From: an uncultured Desulfobacteraceae bacterium
Lineage (GTDB): Bacteria; Desulfobacterota; Desulfobacteria; Desulfobacterales; Desulfobacteraceae
DNA: 36,772 nucleotides
Direction: 5' to 3'
Assembly: GCA_913041495.1 (NCBI GenBank)
Contig: CAJWHT010000037.1
Location: forward strand, 1 to 36,772
In this document: piece after piece, positions 1-8,386 of the stretch
Numbering within the stretch: position 1 is the stretch's first letter
How the letters are laid out: each line of letters starts with the position of its first letter
Position numbers and translations under genes: made by a program
The notes under the pieces: model-generated
Databases searched by the model: none
What the model was told of the DNA's origin: nothing
What the model saw: only the letters and a program-made list of their open reading frames with translations

Positions 1-1
1 G

Positions 2-166
2 GCAATTGCCTCGAACCGTCCGATCGAGCGCGTCGGGCGGGAAACCGACGTCCTGCTGGCGATCTCGCTGCACGCGGTAAGGGACGATTTGCGGAACGAA
101 ATCGTTCCGATCAACCGGAAATACCCGATCGCCGAGCTGATGGAGGCCTGCCGGACCTATCCGGCC
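2..166 (+). pseudogene. rlmN: fragment of a foreign 23S rRNA/tRNA methyltransferase RlmN
   Basis: Frame 2 from the left edge reads as an internal piece of RlmN, the radical-SAM enzyme that methylates A2503 of 23S rRNA and A37 of some tRNAs. The recognisable stretch runs [20 protein letters not shown] and continues [14 protein letters not shown]. It aligns by eye with LAISLNATDNETRSKLMPIN and YPIEDLLAACRNF in the complete rlmN of this window (14769-15809), but is clearly a different, more alphaproteobacterial-looking version (inference). The typical continuation into the ITFEY motif is missing. Instead the frame passes near bases 164-175 into a ThDP enzyme. No start codon or catalytic cysteines are present. 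It is best seen as a chimeric contig end rather than a gene of this organism. Confidence 0.75.
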
Positions 167-1330
167 TTCAGAACCCGGGGCGCCAGAAGAGAACTGGAAG
201 CCCTGGCAGATCACCTGGTGGCGGCAAAAAGACCGGCACTTGTGGTGGGCGGCGGTGCCAATCATTCCCAGGCAGGCGACGCTGTAGAGCAAGCCGCCCA
301 ATGGCTGGCCGCACCCGTGGTCTCCACCATCTCAGGCCAGGGTATCCTTGCAGACACCCATCCCCTTGCCATGGGGGTCATCGGTGACAACGGGTTCCAT
401 CCCCACGCCCTGCGGGCAGTGGAAGAATCCGACGCCCTGCTCTATATCGGATGTAAAATGGGTTCCGTCTCCACCATCAACTGGACCTTTCCCTCCCAAA
501 ACGATAGCAGGAAAATCCTCCAGATCGACCTGAACCCGGAAATGCTGGGCAACAACACCTGCAATACCCTCAGTGTGGCAGGAGATGCCCGGCTGGTGCT
601 TGAAGACCTTGTCACCCTGCTCCGGGGCCGGTGCGGACAGCGGTCCCAGTCACCCTGGATGAAAGAACTGAACCGGCAGCGCAGTGAATTCTGGCAAACG
701 GCGGGGACAACGCTTGCCAATACGGATCAGCCCCTTTCACCCCTCCAGGTCATCACCGCACTCAACCGGCACCTGGACGGCCCCTCCGTCGTCATTGCCG
801 ACGCCGGCACCCCGACCCCGTATATTACCCGGTATCTGCGACTGGCTCACAAAGAGTCCAGATTCCTTATCCCGCGGGCATACGGGGGGCTTGGATACGC
901 CATCCCCGCCGTGACCGGCGCCCATTACGCCAGGCCGGATGCCCGGCTGGTGGGACTCTTCGGAGACGGGTCCCTGGGCATGTCCGCAGGAGAACTGGAA
1001 ACCTTGTCCCGGCTCAATATTCCTGCGGTACTGATTCATTTCAACAATGCCGCATTCGGATGGATCAAGGCCCTTCAGAAACTTCACTGCAATGCCAGAT
1101 ATATGTCCGTGGACTTCAACGCCAACCACCCGGCCATGGTCGCGGAAGGATTCGGCGTCCCCGCCGTCACCGTTGAAACAACCGACCAATTGACAGCAGG
1201 ACTTCAAAAGGCGTTTACCGCTTCCGGCCCCTTTTTCCTGGACATCAAAACCGCACCGGAATCCGAAGAGATTCCCCCGGTGTATTCCTGGATGAAAGCA
1301 GCCGCAGCAGCCAATGAATCAGAGACGTAA
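167..1330 (+). CDS. thiamine-diphosphate-dependent enzyme, acetolactate-synthase-like, 5'-truncated
   Basis: About 387 residues are present, covering the central domain (LVVGGGA near its start) and the C-terminal ThDP-binding domain. The latter has the [15 protein letters not shown] motif followed by NN about 25 residues after the GDG, the usual Mg/ThDP signature of the acetolactate synthase / benzoylformate decarboxylase superfamily. Full-length members are about 550 residues and begin with a PYR domain of about 170 residues holding the catalytic Glu. That part is absent, because the frame upstream belongs to an RlmN fragment. The true gene therefore starts outside this sequence. Substrate is unknown. 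It precedes the TRAP genes by 39 bases and is probably the first visible gene of the catabolic operon. It may decarboxylate or ligate a 2-oxo acid made by the downstream dehydrogenase (inference). Confidence 0.8.
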   Translation, partial: FRTRGARRELEALADHLVAAKRPALVVGGGANHSQAGDAVEQAAQWLAAPVVSTISGQGILADTHPLAMGVIGDNGFHPHALRAVEESDALLYIGCKMGSVSTINWTFPSQNDSRKILQIDLNPEMLGNNTCNTLSVAGDARLVLEDLVTLLRGRCGQRSQSPWMKELNRQRSEFWQTAGTTLANTDQPLSPLQVITALNRHLDGPSVVIADAGTPTPYITRYLRLAHKESRFLIPRAYGGLGYAIPAVTGAHYARPDARLVGLFGDGSLGMSAGELETLSRLNIPAVLIHFNNAAFGWIKALQKLHCNARYMSVDFNANHPAMVAEGFGVPAVTVETTDQLTAGLQKAFTASGPFFLDIKTAPESEEIPPVYSWMKAAAAANESET

Positions 1331-1369
1331 ATGGAATAGTCCATCAACCATAAGCATAAGGGAGACATC

Positions 1370-2395
1370 ATGAAAAATTCTGTTTATTATTTCCTAAGCA
1401 TTCTTATCCTCGGCATCTTTGCCTTTGCCCCGGCAGCGTCAGCCGGAAATTACGGAGTGGATAAGCCCGTCACCATGACCTGGGTGGCCGGCGGCGTGGG
1501 CGGCGGCTGGTATGTTCAGGCCGGCGGCATTGCCAGGATGATCGCCGAGTCCGAACCCAACCTTATCCTGAAGGTGGTCCCCGGCGGCGGCGTCGTCAAT
1601 CCCGTGCGGGTGTCCAAAGGCAAGGATGACATCGGATGGGGCATCACCTTTGTGGACAAGATGGCCCTCAAAGGCCTGGCACCGGTCTACAAAAAACCGA
1701 ACCCGGATGTCCGCTCCCTGGGCGGGATATTCGGGATCTATCACATCCATGTACTGGGTGCGGCAGATCAGGGGGTTACCGACATGCAACAACTGGCCGA
1801 CATGGTAAAAGCCGGTAAAAAGATCCGGGTGGCCGCCCCCATGAAGGGCACCTCCGACCTGCCTTTGATGAACACCATTTTAGGGTTTTACGGCATTTCC
1901 CTTGACGACATCAAAAAGGCCGGCGGTAAGGTTTTCCACGCAGTCTATTCCGACATGGTCAACCTGTACAAGGATAAACACGTGGACTTTGTATTCACCC
2001 ATCTGGGGCTGCCGGGCGCTGCCGTCACTGAAATGACCGTAAGCCGGGACTCCAGCCTTATCTCCCTTTCCGATGCCTGTCTGGACCACCTGAGCAACGA
2101 ACTTGGCACGCTTTCAAGGGATACGGGCAGAAGCTTTATTCCCAAGGGCACCTACAAGGGACAGGACATGGATATTCCCACGGTGGTATCGGCAGGGGAG
2201 CTGATCATCAACAAGGATGTCCCGGACAACGTCGCCTATGCCATCATAAAAATCATCTGCGACAAAAAAGAAGAACTGTACAAAATCAATCCGGCCAACA
2301 AGAACTTTCTGCCTGAAACCGGCTGGAAAAACGTGGCACTTCCCCTTCATCCCGGGGCTGTGACATACTACAAGGAAGCCGGAGTGATGCCTTAA
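1370..2395 (+). CDS. TAXI-family TRAP transporter solute-binding protein
   Basis: A 341-residue periplasmic binding protein for a tripartite ATP-independent periplasmic transporter. A signal peptide is visible: Lys at position 2, a hydrophobic core, and a likely cut after AASA near residue 25. The mature part has the glycine-rich start typical of TAXI proteins (GGVGGGWYVQAGGIA) followed by VVPGGGVVNP. An AAGGGAG-type ribosome site sits just before the ATG. The fused permease follows 98 bases later, with two inverted repeats between them. Known TAXI proteins bind small carboxylates or amino acids, but the ligand cannot be read from sequence. The flavoenzyme and racemase genes downstream suggest an amino-acid-like ligand. 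Confidence 0.9.
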   Translation: MKNSVYYFLSILILGIFAFAPAASAGNYGVDKPVTMTWVAGGVGGGWYVQAGGIARMIAESEPNLILKVVPGGGVVNPVRVSKGKDDIGWGITFVDKMALKGLAPVYKKPNPDVRSLGGIFGIYHIHVLGAADQGVTDMQQLADMVKAGKKIRVAAPMKGTSDLPLMNTILGFYGISLDDIKKAGGKVFHAVYSDMVNLYKDKHVDFVFTHLGLPGAAVTEMTVSRDSSLISLSDACLDHLSNELGTLSRDTGRSFIPKGTYKGQDMDIPTVVSAGELIINKDVPDNVAYAIIKIICDKKEELYKINPANKNFLPETGWKNVALPLHPGAVTYYKEAGVMP

Positions 2396-2420
2396 ACCTT
2401 TGAGGTTTTTCTGATAGCCA

Positions 2421-2448
2421 CAGGCCGGTGCCCTTTCGTACCGGCCTG
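2421..2448 (+). repeat. intercistronic inverted repeat between TAXI and TRAP genes
   Basis: CAGGCCGGT (2421-2429) pairs perfectly with ACCGGCCTG (2440-2448) around a 10-base loop, giving a G+C-rich 9-bp stem 26 bases after the binding-protein stop. No T-tract follows, so it is unlikely to be a simple terminator. Such hairpins often protect the upstream part of a polycistronic mRNA, allowing more binding protein than permease. Confidence 0.6.
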
Positions 2449-2462
2449 CCACTACCAACACG

Positions 2463-2478
2463 GGCAGGAGACCCTGCC
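2463..2478 (+). promoter_or_regulatory. small hairpin ahead of the TRAP permease ribosome site
   Basis: GGCAGG (2463-2468) and CCTGCC (2473-2478) form a 6-bp stem with a 4-base loop, just before the GGGAGA ribosome site and the ATG at 2494. Its position suggests an effect on translation initiation or mRNA processing. The function is inference. Confidence 0.4.
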
Positions 2479-2493
2479 GCCGGGAGATACACC

Positions 2494-4398
2494 ATGAGCA
2501 ACCAGACCACCTGGCAGGACAAGGCCGTAAGCGCCTGGCTTGTCATCATTTCCCTGTTCCAGCTTTATACGGCCACCGTCGGGATATACCAGCCCCGCAT
2601 CCAGCGCGGAATCCACCTGCTGTTCCTGCTACCGGTGGCTTTTGTGCTGTTTCCGGCCTTCAGGAAGAAAGGCAGTGAAGCTGTGGTCGGTGCGGTGAAC
2701 TGGTGCCTGGCAGCCCTGTCCATTCTGCCCCCGTTGTACATTGTCTGGTTCCATGAACGGCTCACCGAACGCCTGGAATTTGTGGACGATGTGCTGACCA
2801 TCGAACTGATCCTCGGCGGCATGATGATCCTTTTACTGCTTGAAGCGGTGCGCCGGGCCGTGGTACCTGCCATGGCCTTTCTCATTGCCGGATTTTTCCT
2901 GTATCTGTTTGCGGCCCCTTACCTGCCCGGTGTGTTTTACGCCAAGCCTGTGACCCTATCGGAAATCATCGAGATGCAATACCTGATCACCGACGCCGGG
3001 ATCTTCGGTTCAATCACAGGCGTCTCGGCCACCTTTGTGGCATTGTTCGTGATTTTCGGCGCATTCATGGAGGCCACCAAAACCGGTCAGTTCTTTACGG
3101 ACCTGGCCTGCCGGGTCGCAGGAAAGAGCAATGGGGGACCGGCCAAAATTGCCGTGATCTCATCTGGCCTGTTCGGCTCCATTTCCGGAGTGGCAGCCGC
3201 AAACGTATACTCCACAGGGGTATTTACCATTCCTTTGATGAAACAACTGGGGTACCGGAAACGGTTTGCCGGCGCGGTTGAGGCGGCTGCCTCCACCGGC
3301 GGGATGCTCATGCCCCCGGTGATGGGTGCCGGAGCCTTTGTCATGGCGGAAATCACAGGGATTTCCTATGTCAGTATCGTTATCGCCGCCATGCTGGGAT
3401 CTTTGCTGCTCTATGCGTCCATGGTGGTCCGGGTTCATTACACCGCGTTAAAAAACAACTTGTCCGGCGTATCTGAAGAGAAACTGGTCCCCTACAAACA
3501 GATCCTGCGGGACGCCTATCTTCTGTTGCCCATGATCCTGCTGGTGGTCCTTCTGCTCAAGGGATACTCCCCGTTCCTGGCGGCCAATGCCGCCATTGCC
3601 GTCACCTTTGTTATCAGCTTTGTAAAAAAGGACACACGGATGACCCCGGCCAGAATTTGGGAAACCCTGCGGGTCTCCGCGCAGAACATGGTCATGATCG
3701 CCCTGGCCTGCGCCGGTGCCGGTATGGTGGTGGCCATTGTCACCCACACAGGGCTTGCCCTGGGCATTGCCACCGTGATCACCAATTGGTCCGGGGGCCA
3801 GATGCTGCCCGCCCTTCTTTTGATCATGGTGACCTCCCTTGTCATGGGCATGGGACTGCCCTGCACCCCGGCCTATATCATCGCCATCACCATCGGCGGC
3901 CCCGCCCTGCTGGCCATGGGGGCGGAAATGTTATCCGCCCATTTATTTGTATACTATTTTGCAGTGCTTGCCGGGGTGACCCCGCCGGTGTGTGTGCCGG
4001 CCTTCTGTGCGGCAGCCATTGCCCGGTCCAAACCGCTGCAGACGGGATTCGAGGCCTTTAAACTTGCCATGGCCGGCTTCCTGATCCCATACGTATTCGT
4101 CTATAATCCCGCACTGCTGATGCAGGGCAGCCCCGCCGCCATAATTACGGTCTGCGCCGGCCTGATGCTGTCCATCTTCTTTTTTGCCGGGGCGTTAAGC
4201 GGTTATTTTTTCACAAGTCTTGGACCCATATCACGGCTGGCACTCTTTCTGATGGCAGCCGGAGTCACCTGGTGCTGTGCCATACCGAACCTGGTGAACT
4301 CTGCACCGGTGCGCCTCATTATTGTTGCCCTGCTTGCCTTTCTTGCCATACGACCGATCCGGCAGCGTTTTCGCACCGCTTCCCGGGCAGCCAATTAA
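2494..4398 (+). CDS. TRAP transporter permease, 4TM/12TM (DctQ-DctM) fusion
   Basis: A protein of about 634 residues, almost entirely hydrophobic helices, that fits the fused small-plus-large permease used with TAXI binding proteins. The large-subunit part shows the conserved runs GLFGSISGVAAANVYSTG, AAASTGGMLMPPVMGAGAF and VMGMGLPCTPAY, which are family hallmarks. It uses an ion gradient to drive uptake of the ligand delivered by the TAXI protein across the inner membrane. I start it at ATG 2494 because GGGAGA lies just upstream and the preceding in-frame residues are not like the family. The next gene begins 12 bases after its stop. Confidence 0.92.
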   Translation: MSNQTTWQDKAVSAWLVIISLFQLYTATVGIYQPRIQRGIHLLFLLPVAFVLFPAFRKKGSEAVVGAVNWCLAALSILPPLYIVWFHERLTERLEFVDDVLTIELILGGMMILLLLEAVRRAVVPAMAFLIAGFFLYLFAAPYLPGVFYAKPVTLSEIIEMQYLITDAGIFGSITGVSATFVALFVIFGAFMEATKTGQFFTDLACRVAGKSNGGPAKIAVISSGLFGSISGVAAANVYSTGVFTIPLMKQLGYRKRFAGAVEAAASTGGMLMPPVMGAGAFVMAEITGISYVSIVIAAMLGSLLLYASMVVRVHYTALKNNLSGVSEEKLVPYKQILRDAYLLLPMILLVVLLLKGYSPFLAANAAIAVTFVISFVKKDTRMTPARIWETLRVSAQNMVMIALACAGAGMVVAIVTHTGLALGIATVITNWSGGQMLPALLLIMVTSLVMGMGLPCTPAYIIAITIGGPALLAMGAEMLSAHLFVYYFAVLAGVTPPVCVPAFCAAAIARSKPLQTGFEAFKLAMAGFLIPYVFVYNPALLMQGSPAAIITVCAGLMLSIFFFAGALSGYFFTSLGPISRLALFLMAAGVTWCCAIPNLVNSAPVRLIIVALLAFLAIRPIRQRFRTASRAAN

Positions 4399-4409
4399 AG
4401 GAATCCGTA

Positions 4410-5582
4410 TTGACAGGACATACCCCCCATATCGTTGTCATCGGCGGCGGCGTCATCGGCTGCGCCATAGCCTGGCATCTGGCCAAAAGGGATGCCAGGG
4501 TCACACTCGTTGAACAAAAAGATCCGGCCGCCGGCAGCTCAGGCGCCTGCGACGGCCTGGTGTTCATGCAGTCTAAAAAGCCCGGTATCCACCTGACGCT
4601 TGCCATGAAAAGCCTTGAATTATTTGGCGCACTGTCCGGGCGGCTTCCCTTTGACATTGAGTTTCGGCAAACCGGGGGTCTGGTGGTGATTGAAACGGAT
4701 GCGGAATACCGTGCCATGGAAAAATATGTGACAGCCCAGCAGGATATCGGCCTGCCGGTTCACCTTCTGGACAGGAATCAGACCCTTGAGCGCGAACCTG
4801 CACTTTCCAAGAACATCGCCGGGGCCGCCTGGTCCCCGGTGGATGCCCAGGTAAACCCCATTAACCTGACCCTGGGGTTTGCCGCAGGGGCCAGGCAAAA
4901 CCATGCCCGAATCCTCACCCACACAGAGGTACTGGGATTCCGCCACCAGGGCAACCGGGTCACTGCTGTGGAAACCAGTCAGGGAACCGTGGAGGCCGAC
5001 ATCGTGGTGAATTGTGCGGGCGCCGCAGCCGGAATGGTATCAAAACGTATGGGCATGCACCATCCGGTAACACCGCGGCGGGGACAGATTGCCGTCACCC
5101 ATGCCACAGCCCCCCTGCTGACCCACTGCCTGATTTCCGCCAAATATGTGGCGGCCAAATTTGATCCGGCCCTGGCCCAGACCGCGGGCCAGGGAATCTC
5201 CGTTGAACAGACCGACAACGGCAACCTGCTGCTGGGCTCCACCCGTGAATTCGCCGGGTTTGATACCGCCAATACCATAGAAGGGATCCGTTCGATCATC
5301 CGCCAGACTGCGGCCGTACTTCCCGCGGTTAAATCCATGGATATCATACGGACCTTTGCCGGCCTGCGCCCTTATACCCCGGACGGCCTCCCATTATTGG
5401 GACCGGTCCGAGAGTATTCCAATGTCTTTATGGCTGCCGGACACGAGGGGGACGGCATCGCCCTGTCCCCGGTGACCGGATTATTGATGTCCGAACTCAT
5501 TTTAGATGGGAAAACACAGTTGTCTTTGAATCCGTTTTCACCGGACAGATTCAACACCGTAACAGGAGGGGACCATGCATGA
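4410..5582 (+). CDS. FAD-dependent amine/D-amino-acid dehydrogenase, beta subunit of an HcnABC-like complex
   Basis: About 390 residues of the DAO (D-amino acid oxidase/DadA) fold. The N-terminus has the FAD dinucleotide motif VVIGGGVIGCAIAWHLA, and the C-terminus has GLRPYTPDGLPLLG and AAGHEGDGIALSP, typical of this family and of HcnC, opine oxidase B and D-hydroxyproline dehydrogenase beta. The TTG at 4410 is chosen because AAAGGA lies 7 bases upstream and the residues before it are translated inside the permease gene. It overlaps the next gene by 8 bases (ATGCATGA), implying translational coupling. It likely carries the substrate-oxidising site that attacks a C-N bond, passing electrons to the other two subunits. 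The substrate is unknown. Confidence 0.88.
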   Translation: MTGHTPHIVVIGGGVIGCAIAWHLAKRDARVTLVEQKDPAAGSSGACDGLVFMQSKKPGIHLTLAMKSLELFGALSGRLPFDIEFRQTGGLVVIETDAEYRAMEKYVTAQQDIGLPVHLLDRNQTLEREPALSKNIAGAAWSPVDAQVNPINLTLGFAAGARQNHARILTHTEVLGFRHQGNRVTAVETSQGTVEADIVVNCAGAAAGMVSKRMGMHHPVTPRRGQIAVTHATAPLLTHCLISAKYVAAKFDPALAQTAGQGISVEQTDNGNLLLGSTREFAGFDTANTIEGIRSIIRQTAAVLPAVKSMDIIRTFAGLRPYTPDGLPLLGPVREYSNVFMAAGHEGDGIALSPVTGLLMSELILDGKTQLSLNPFSPDRFNTVTGGDHA

Positions 5583-5895
5583 CCATGGGATTCAACTCAG
5601 GATTCCTTCGGTGAACCGGGGACGAAAGGTCCGCATCCGTGTGGACGGCAGGGACCTTGCGGCCTTTAAAGGAGAAACCATACACGCGGCGATGATTGCC
5701 GCAGGAATCCAACATTTCAGACACGCCCCCGGCAGCGGCCCCAGAGGCGTATTTTGCGGGATGGGCATCTGTTATGACTGCATGGTCAGGGTCAACGGAA
5801 AAGACAATCAAAGGGCCTGCATGACACAGGTGAAAGACGGCATGGAGATCCAAACCCTTATCAGCAAGGAAACCGGTCCCAAGGAGCCCCGATGA
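5575..5895 (+). CDS. small [2Fe-2S] subunit of the HcnABC-like dehydrogenase
   Basis: A 106-residue plant-type ferredoxin-fold protein with cysteines arranged as CGMGICYDC followed, 12 residues later, by RAC. This is the pattern of HcnA, sarcosine oxidase alpha N-terminal regions and D-hydroxyproline dehydrogenase gamma. It should shuttle electrons between the flavins of the alpha and beta subunits. A strong AGGAGGGG ribosome site precedes ATG 5575. The gene overlaps its upstream neighbour by 8 bases and its downstream neighbour by 4 (ATGA), so the three subunits are almost certainly made together. Confidence 0.9.
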   Translation: MHDHGIQLRIPSVNRGRKVRIRVDGRDLAAFKGETIHAAMIAAGIQHFRHAPGSGPRGVFCGMGICYDCMVRVNGKDNQRACMTQVKDGMEIQTLISKETGPKEPR

Positions 5896-7328
5896 TACGC
5901 CCCTTTTACCCCATCGTCATCATCGGAGCCGGTATGGCGGGACTTGCCGCCGCAAACACCCTGTCCGGAAACGGATATGAGATCCTGATCATTGATGAAA
6001 ACGATCATATCGGCGGCCAGCTTCTCAGGACCCGTGACCCAATTCAGCCGGGAGGCTGGTCCCCGGACCCCATGAAATCCATCGGTTTCGATCTTATCAA
6101 AAGGCTGAAAACCGCAAAGGATATCACCGTGATGCCCCGGGCCGAGGTCCTGGGAATTTTGCCGGACAGGCGATTATTGGTCCATACCATGGACCGCCCG
6201 GACACCTGCAAAGAGATAAGGGCCGGGCGCCTCATCCTTGCCACCGGCGCCCGGGAACGCTACCTGCCCTTTCCGGGCTGGACCCTGCCCGGCGTGATGT
6301 CCCTTGGTGCTGCCCAGATCCTGATGAAGCACCACGGTGTCCTTCCGGCGGCAGACACCCTCATTGCCGGCAGCAGCCCTTTGATGATGGTCCTGGCGGC
6401 GGAACTTCTTGCCAACGGCGGAAAGGTGGCAGGACTTGCGGATGAAAAAGGGATGAAGGATAAAGCCGCATTCCTTCCATTCCTGCGGCACCACTGGCCG
6501 AAGCTTCTGGAAGGGGGATGGTATACGGGAAGGATGATCATGGGCAGGGTAAACCAGTATCCGCGCACCCGTGTCATCACAGCCACAGGAAACGGACGCT
6601 TTAAAACCACCGTACTCGCATCCATAGACCCCAAGGGCAGGATCATCCCCGGTACTGAAATGGAAATTCAGGCAGGCGCCCTGACCGTTGGGTACGGTTT
6701 CGCCCCCAATATCGAACTGGGTGTCCAGGCCGGCTGCCGCACAGGATATAAACCGTCACTGGGCGGCTGGGTACTGGAAACGCCCCACTCACGTTACGAA
6801 ACCTCCGTCCCCGGCATCTACGCCGCAGGAGAGCCAACCGGCGTCGGTGGCGCAAAAAAGTCATGGATCGACGGCAGACTGGCCGCCATGGGGATTCTAA
6901 AGAGTGATGGCAAAGTCCCTGCGGCACGGCATAAACAAAGATTTGACGCAACACGTGCACACCTCAGACGTCAAGCAGAGCATCAACTGGCTTACGCAGG
7001 ATTCCTGAACCGGCTGACCGCCCTGCCCGATGCGGCCTACACCACAATCCCGGACGAGACACTGATTTGCCGGTGCGAAGCCGTAACCATGGGGGATATC
7101 CGCAAACGTATCACCCAGGGATTCGACACCCCGGCCGTACTCAAGAAGGCCACGCGGTGCGGAATGGGAAGGTGCCAGGGACGGATATGCGGCCCGGTCA
7201 CCCAGGATATTATCCGGGTACTTACCGCCAACAAACCGGACGCTCCTGCCACAGGCACCCGGGCAAGGGTACCGGTTAAGCCCGTTCCCGCAGCAGCTCT
7301 CTTTTCATCGAAAGAAAACAACAGGTGA
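5892..7328 (+). CDS. FAD/NAD(P)-binding oxidoreductase with C-terminal BFD-like [2Fe-2S] domain, alpha subunit
   Basis: A 478-residue flavoprotein. The first FAD motif IIGAGMAGLAAANTL is near residues 12-25, followed by GGQL. A second dinucleotide-type region lies in the middle and a C-terminal FAD contact near GIYAAGEPTG. Around residues 395-440 a BFD-like cluster site shows CRC followed by CGMGRCQGRIC. This architecture matches HcnB, opine oxidase A and D-hydroxyproline dehydrogenase alpha. It is the electron-output subunit in the known relatives. In an anaerobe the acceptor would be a quinone or an electron-transfer protein, not oxygen (inference). It overlaps the 2Fe-2S gene by ATGA. Confidence 0.9.
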   Translation: MIRPFYPIVIIGAGMAGLAAANTLSGNGYEILIIDENDHIGGQLLRTRDPIQPGGWSPDPMKSIGFDLIKRLKTAKDITVMPRAEVLGILPDRRLLVHTMDRPDTCKEIRAGRLILATGARERYLPFPGWTLPGVMSLGAAQILMKHHGVLPAADTLIAGSSPLMMVLAAELLANGGKVAGLADEKGMKDKAAFLPFLRHHWPKLLEGGWYTGRMIMGRVNQYPRTRVITATGNGRFKTTVLASIDPKGRIIPGTEMEIQAGALTVGYGFAPNIELGVQAGCRTGYKPSLGGWVLETPHSRYETSVPGIYAAGEPTGVGGAKKSWIDGRLAAMGILKSDGKVPAARHKQRFDATRAHLRRQAEHQLAYAGFLNRLTALPDAAYTTIPDETLICRCEAVTMGDIRKRITQGFDTPAVLKKATRCGMGRCQGRICGPVTQDIIRVLTANKPDAPATGTRARVPVKPVPAAALFSSKENNR

Positions 7329-7333
7329 GATCC

Positions 7334-8044
7334 ATGTCCCCCAACAACCCCGCCTCCCCTTTCATCGGCATTATTATGCTGGATACGATCTTTCCGAGAA
7401 TACCGGGGGATATCGGACATCCCGATACTTTCACATTCCCGATCCGCTACAGCGTGGTTAAAGATGCCTCCCCGGAACGCCTGGTCATAAAAGCGGATAA
7501 GACCCTGCTCGCCCCCTTTGTCGAGGCCGGACAGGGCCTGATCAGGGACGGTGCTTGTGCCATCGCAACCTCCTGCGGATTTCTGGCCCTGTTCCACCGG
7601 GAACTCACCCGGGCGCTGGATGTGCCCGTTTTTTCCTCCAGCCTCCTCCAGGTACACACGGCGGCATCCGTGATACAGCCCGGCCAGAAAATCGGAATCC
7701 TGACAGCAAGAAAGGCGAGCCTGACCCACGATCATCTTGCTGGAGTCGGCATAGAAAATTATCCCCTGGCCATCCAGGGCATGGATGATTCGGAGGAATT
7801 CACATCGGTGTTCATCCACGGGAAGAAAACGCTGGACACAGACCAATGCCAGAAAGAAATAAATCGCGCGGTCGCCGCTCTTATGGCAGCCACCCCCGAT
7901 CTTGGGGCCCTTGTTCTGGAGTGTACCAATATGCCACCATATACTCCTGCGCTAAAGGAAATCACCGGCACCATGCCGGTATACGACAGCACCACCCTCT
8001 TGAACACAGTCTGGGATTCGATTGTCTCTTCACCACGAATTTAA
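7334..8044 (+). CDS. aspartate/glutamate racemase family protein
   Basis: A protein of about 236 residues with the two-cysteine pattern of the Asp/Glu/hydantoin racemase superfamily: Cys in IATSCGFL (first half) and Cys in VLECTNMPPY (second half), each at the expected end of a pseudo-symmetric domain. These act as acid and base in cofactor-free proton exchange. I prefer ATG 7334 because AGGTGAG lies 4-5 bases upstream. A GTG at 7325 overlapping the previous stop is also possible. Placed last in the operon, it could convert an L- to a D-substrate for the dehydrogenase, but relatives also include arylmalonate decarboxylase and maleate isomerase, so the reaction is open. Confidence 0.8.
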   Translation: MSPNNPASPFIGIIMLDTIFPRIPGDIGHPDTFTFPIRYSVVKDASPERLVIKADKTLLAPFVEAGQGLIRDGACAIATSCGFLALFHRELTRALDVPVFSSSLLQVHTAASVIQPGQKIGILTARKASLTHDHLAGVGIENYPLAIQGMDDSEEFTSVFIHGKKTLDTDQCQKEINRAVAALMAATPDLGALVLECTNMPPYTPALKEITGTMPVYDSTTLLNTVWDSIVSSPRI

Positions 8045-8095
8045 ATTGAATCGTAAAAGCTTGGATTTGGTCTGACAGGCTGTGTAAGAAAGTTC

Positions 8096-8127
8096 AACTC
8101 AATATCCACATTCCTCCTTATTGAGTT
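8096..8127. repeat. inverted repeat AACTCAATA / TATTGAGTT
   Basis: AACTCAATA at 8096-8104 pairs perfectly with TATTGAGTT at 8119-8127 over a 14-base loop. If a 3-base bulge is allowed, GAAAG before it also pairs with CTTTC after it, giving about 14 bp. It may end the catabolic operon transcript or be the relic of a small mobile element. There is no T-tract. Confidence 0.5.
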
Positions 8128-8148
8128 CTTTCCATGGTCACGTTAATG

Positions 8149-8203
8149 TCCAATACCCCTGATTTTTCGCCTCCAAGGGGGAATTACAATTTATGGTATT
8201 GGA
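8149..8203. repeat. inverted repeat TCCAATACC / GGTATTGGA
   Basis: TCCAATACC at 8149-8157 and GGTATTGGA at 8195-8203 are perfect reverse complements separated by 37 bases. It lies in the region where base composition changes. The role is unknown. Confidence 0.5.
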
Positions 8204-8386
8204 TAAGCGATTGAAAAAGTAACCTTATACACCATTATTCATGGGTTCGAATTTTCTTTATTTCTTGTGGCAATTGCCTTGTTATGTTGATTTGTGTAAC
8301 GTGAATATGATCCACAGAAAAGAAAATTCTGATAGTGTCTAACGCTATACTTTTGGAGAAAAATTCCACTATAAAGGAGTGTTGCA

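Larger units (their letters stand above)
8045..8386. other. 342-base intergenic stretch with inverted repeats, composition boundary
   Basis: No reading frame with family character is visible here. Sequence changes from the G+C-rich operon to AT-rich DNA. It holds two inverted repeats (listed separately) and the leader of the next gene, whose ribosome site AAAGGAG is at 8373-8379. No clear terminator with a T-tract follows the racemase gene. Confidence 0.6.

Noticed and set aside
4410-7328. Hydrogen cyanide synthase (hcnABC)
   Set aside because: Subunit types match, but they are equally those of opine, D-hydroxyproline and sarcosine-type dehydrogenases. The gene order differs from hcnABC, and the TRAP and racemase context points to catabolism.
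7037-7846. 269-residue minus-strand frame over the flavoprotein and racemase genes
   Set aside because: Shadow frame. Both plus-strand genes have clear motifs here.
8240-8262. GGGTTCGAATT, resembling a tRNA T-arm
   Set aside because: Flanking bases do not form a T-stem or acceptor stem, so neither a tRNA nor a tRNA-derived attachment site is supported.
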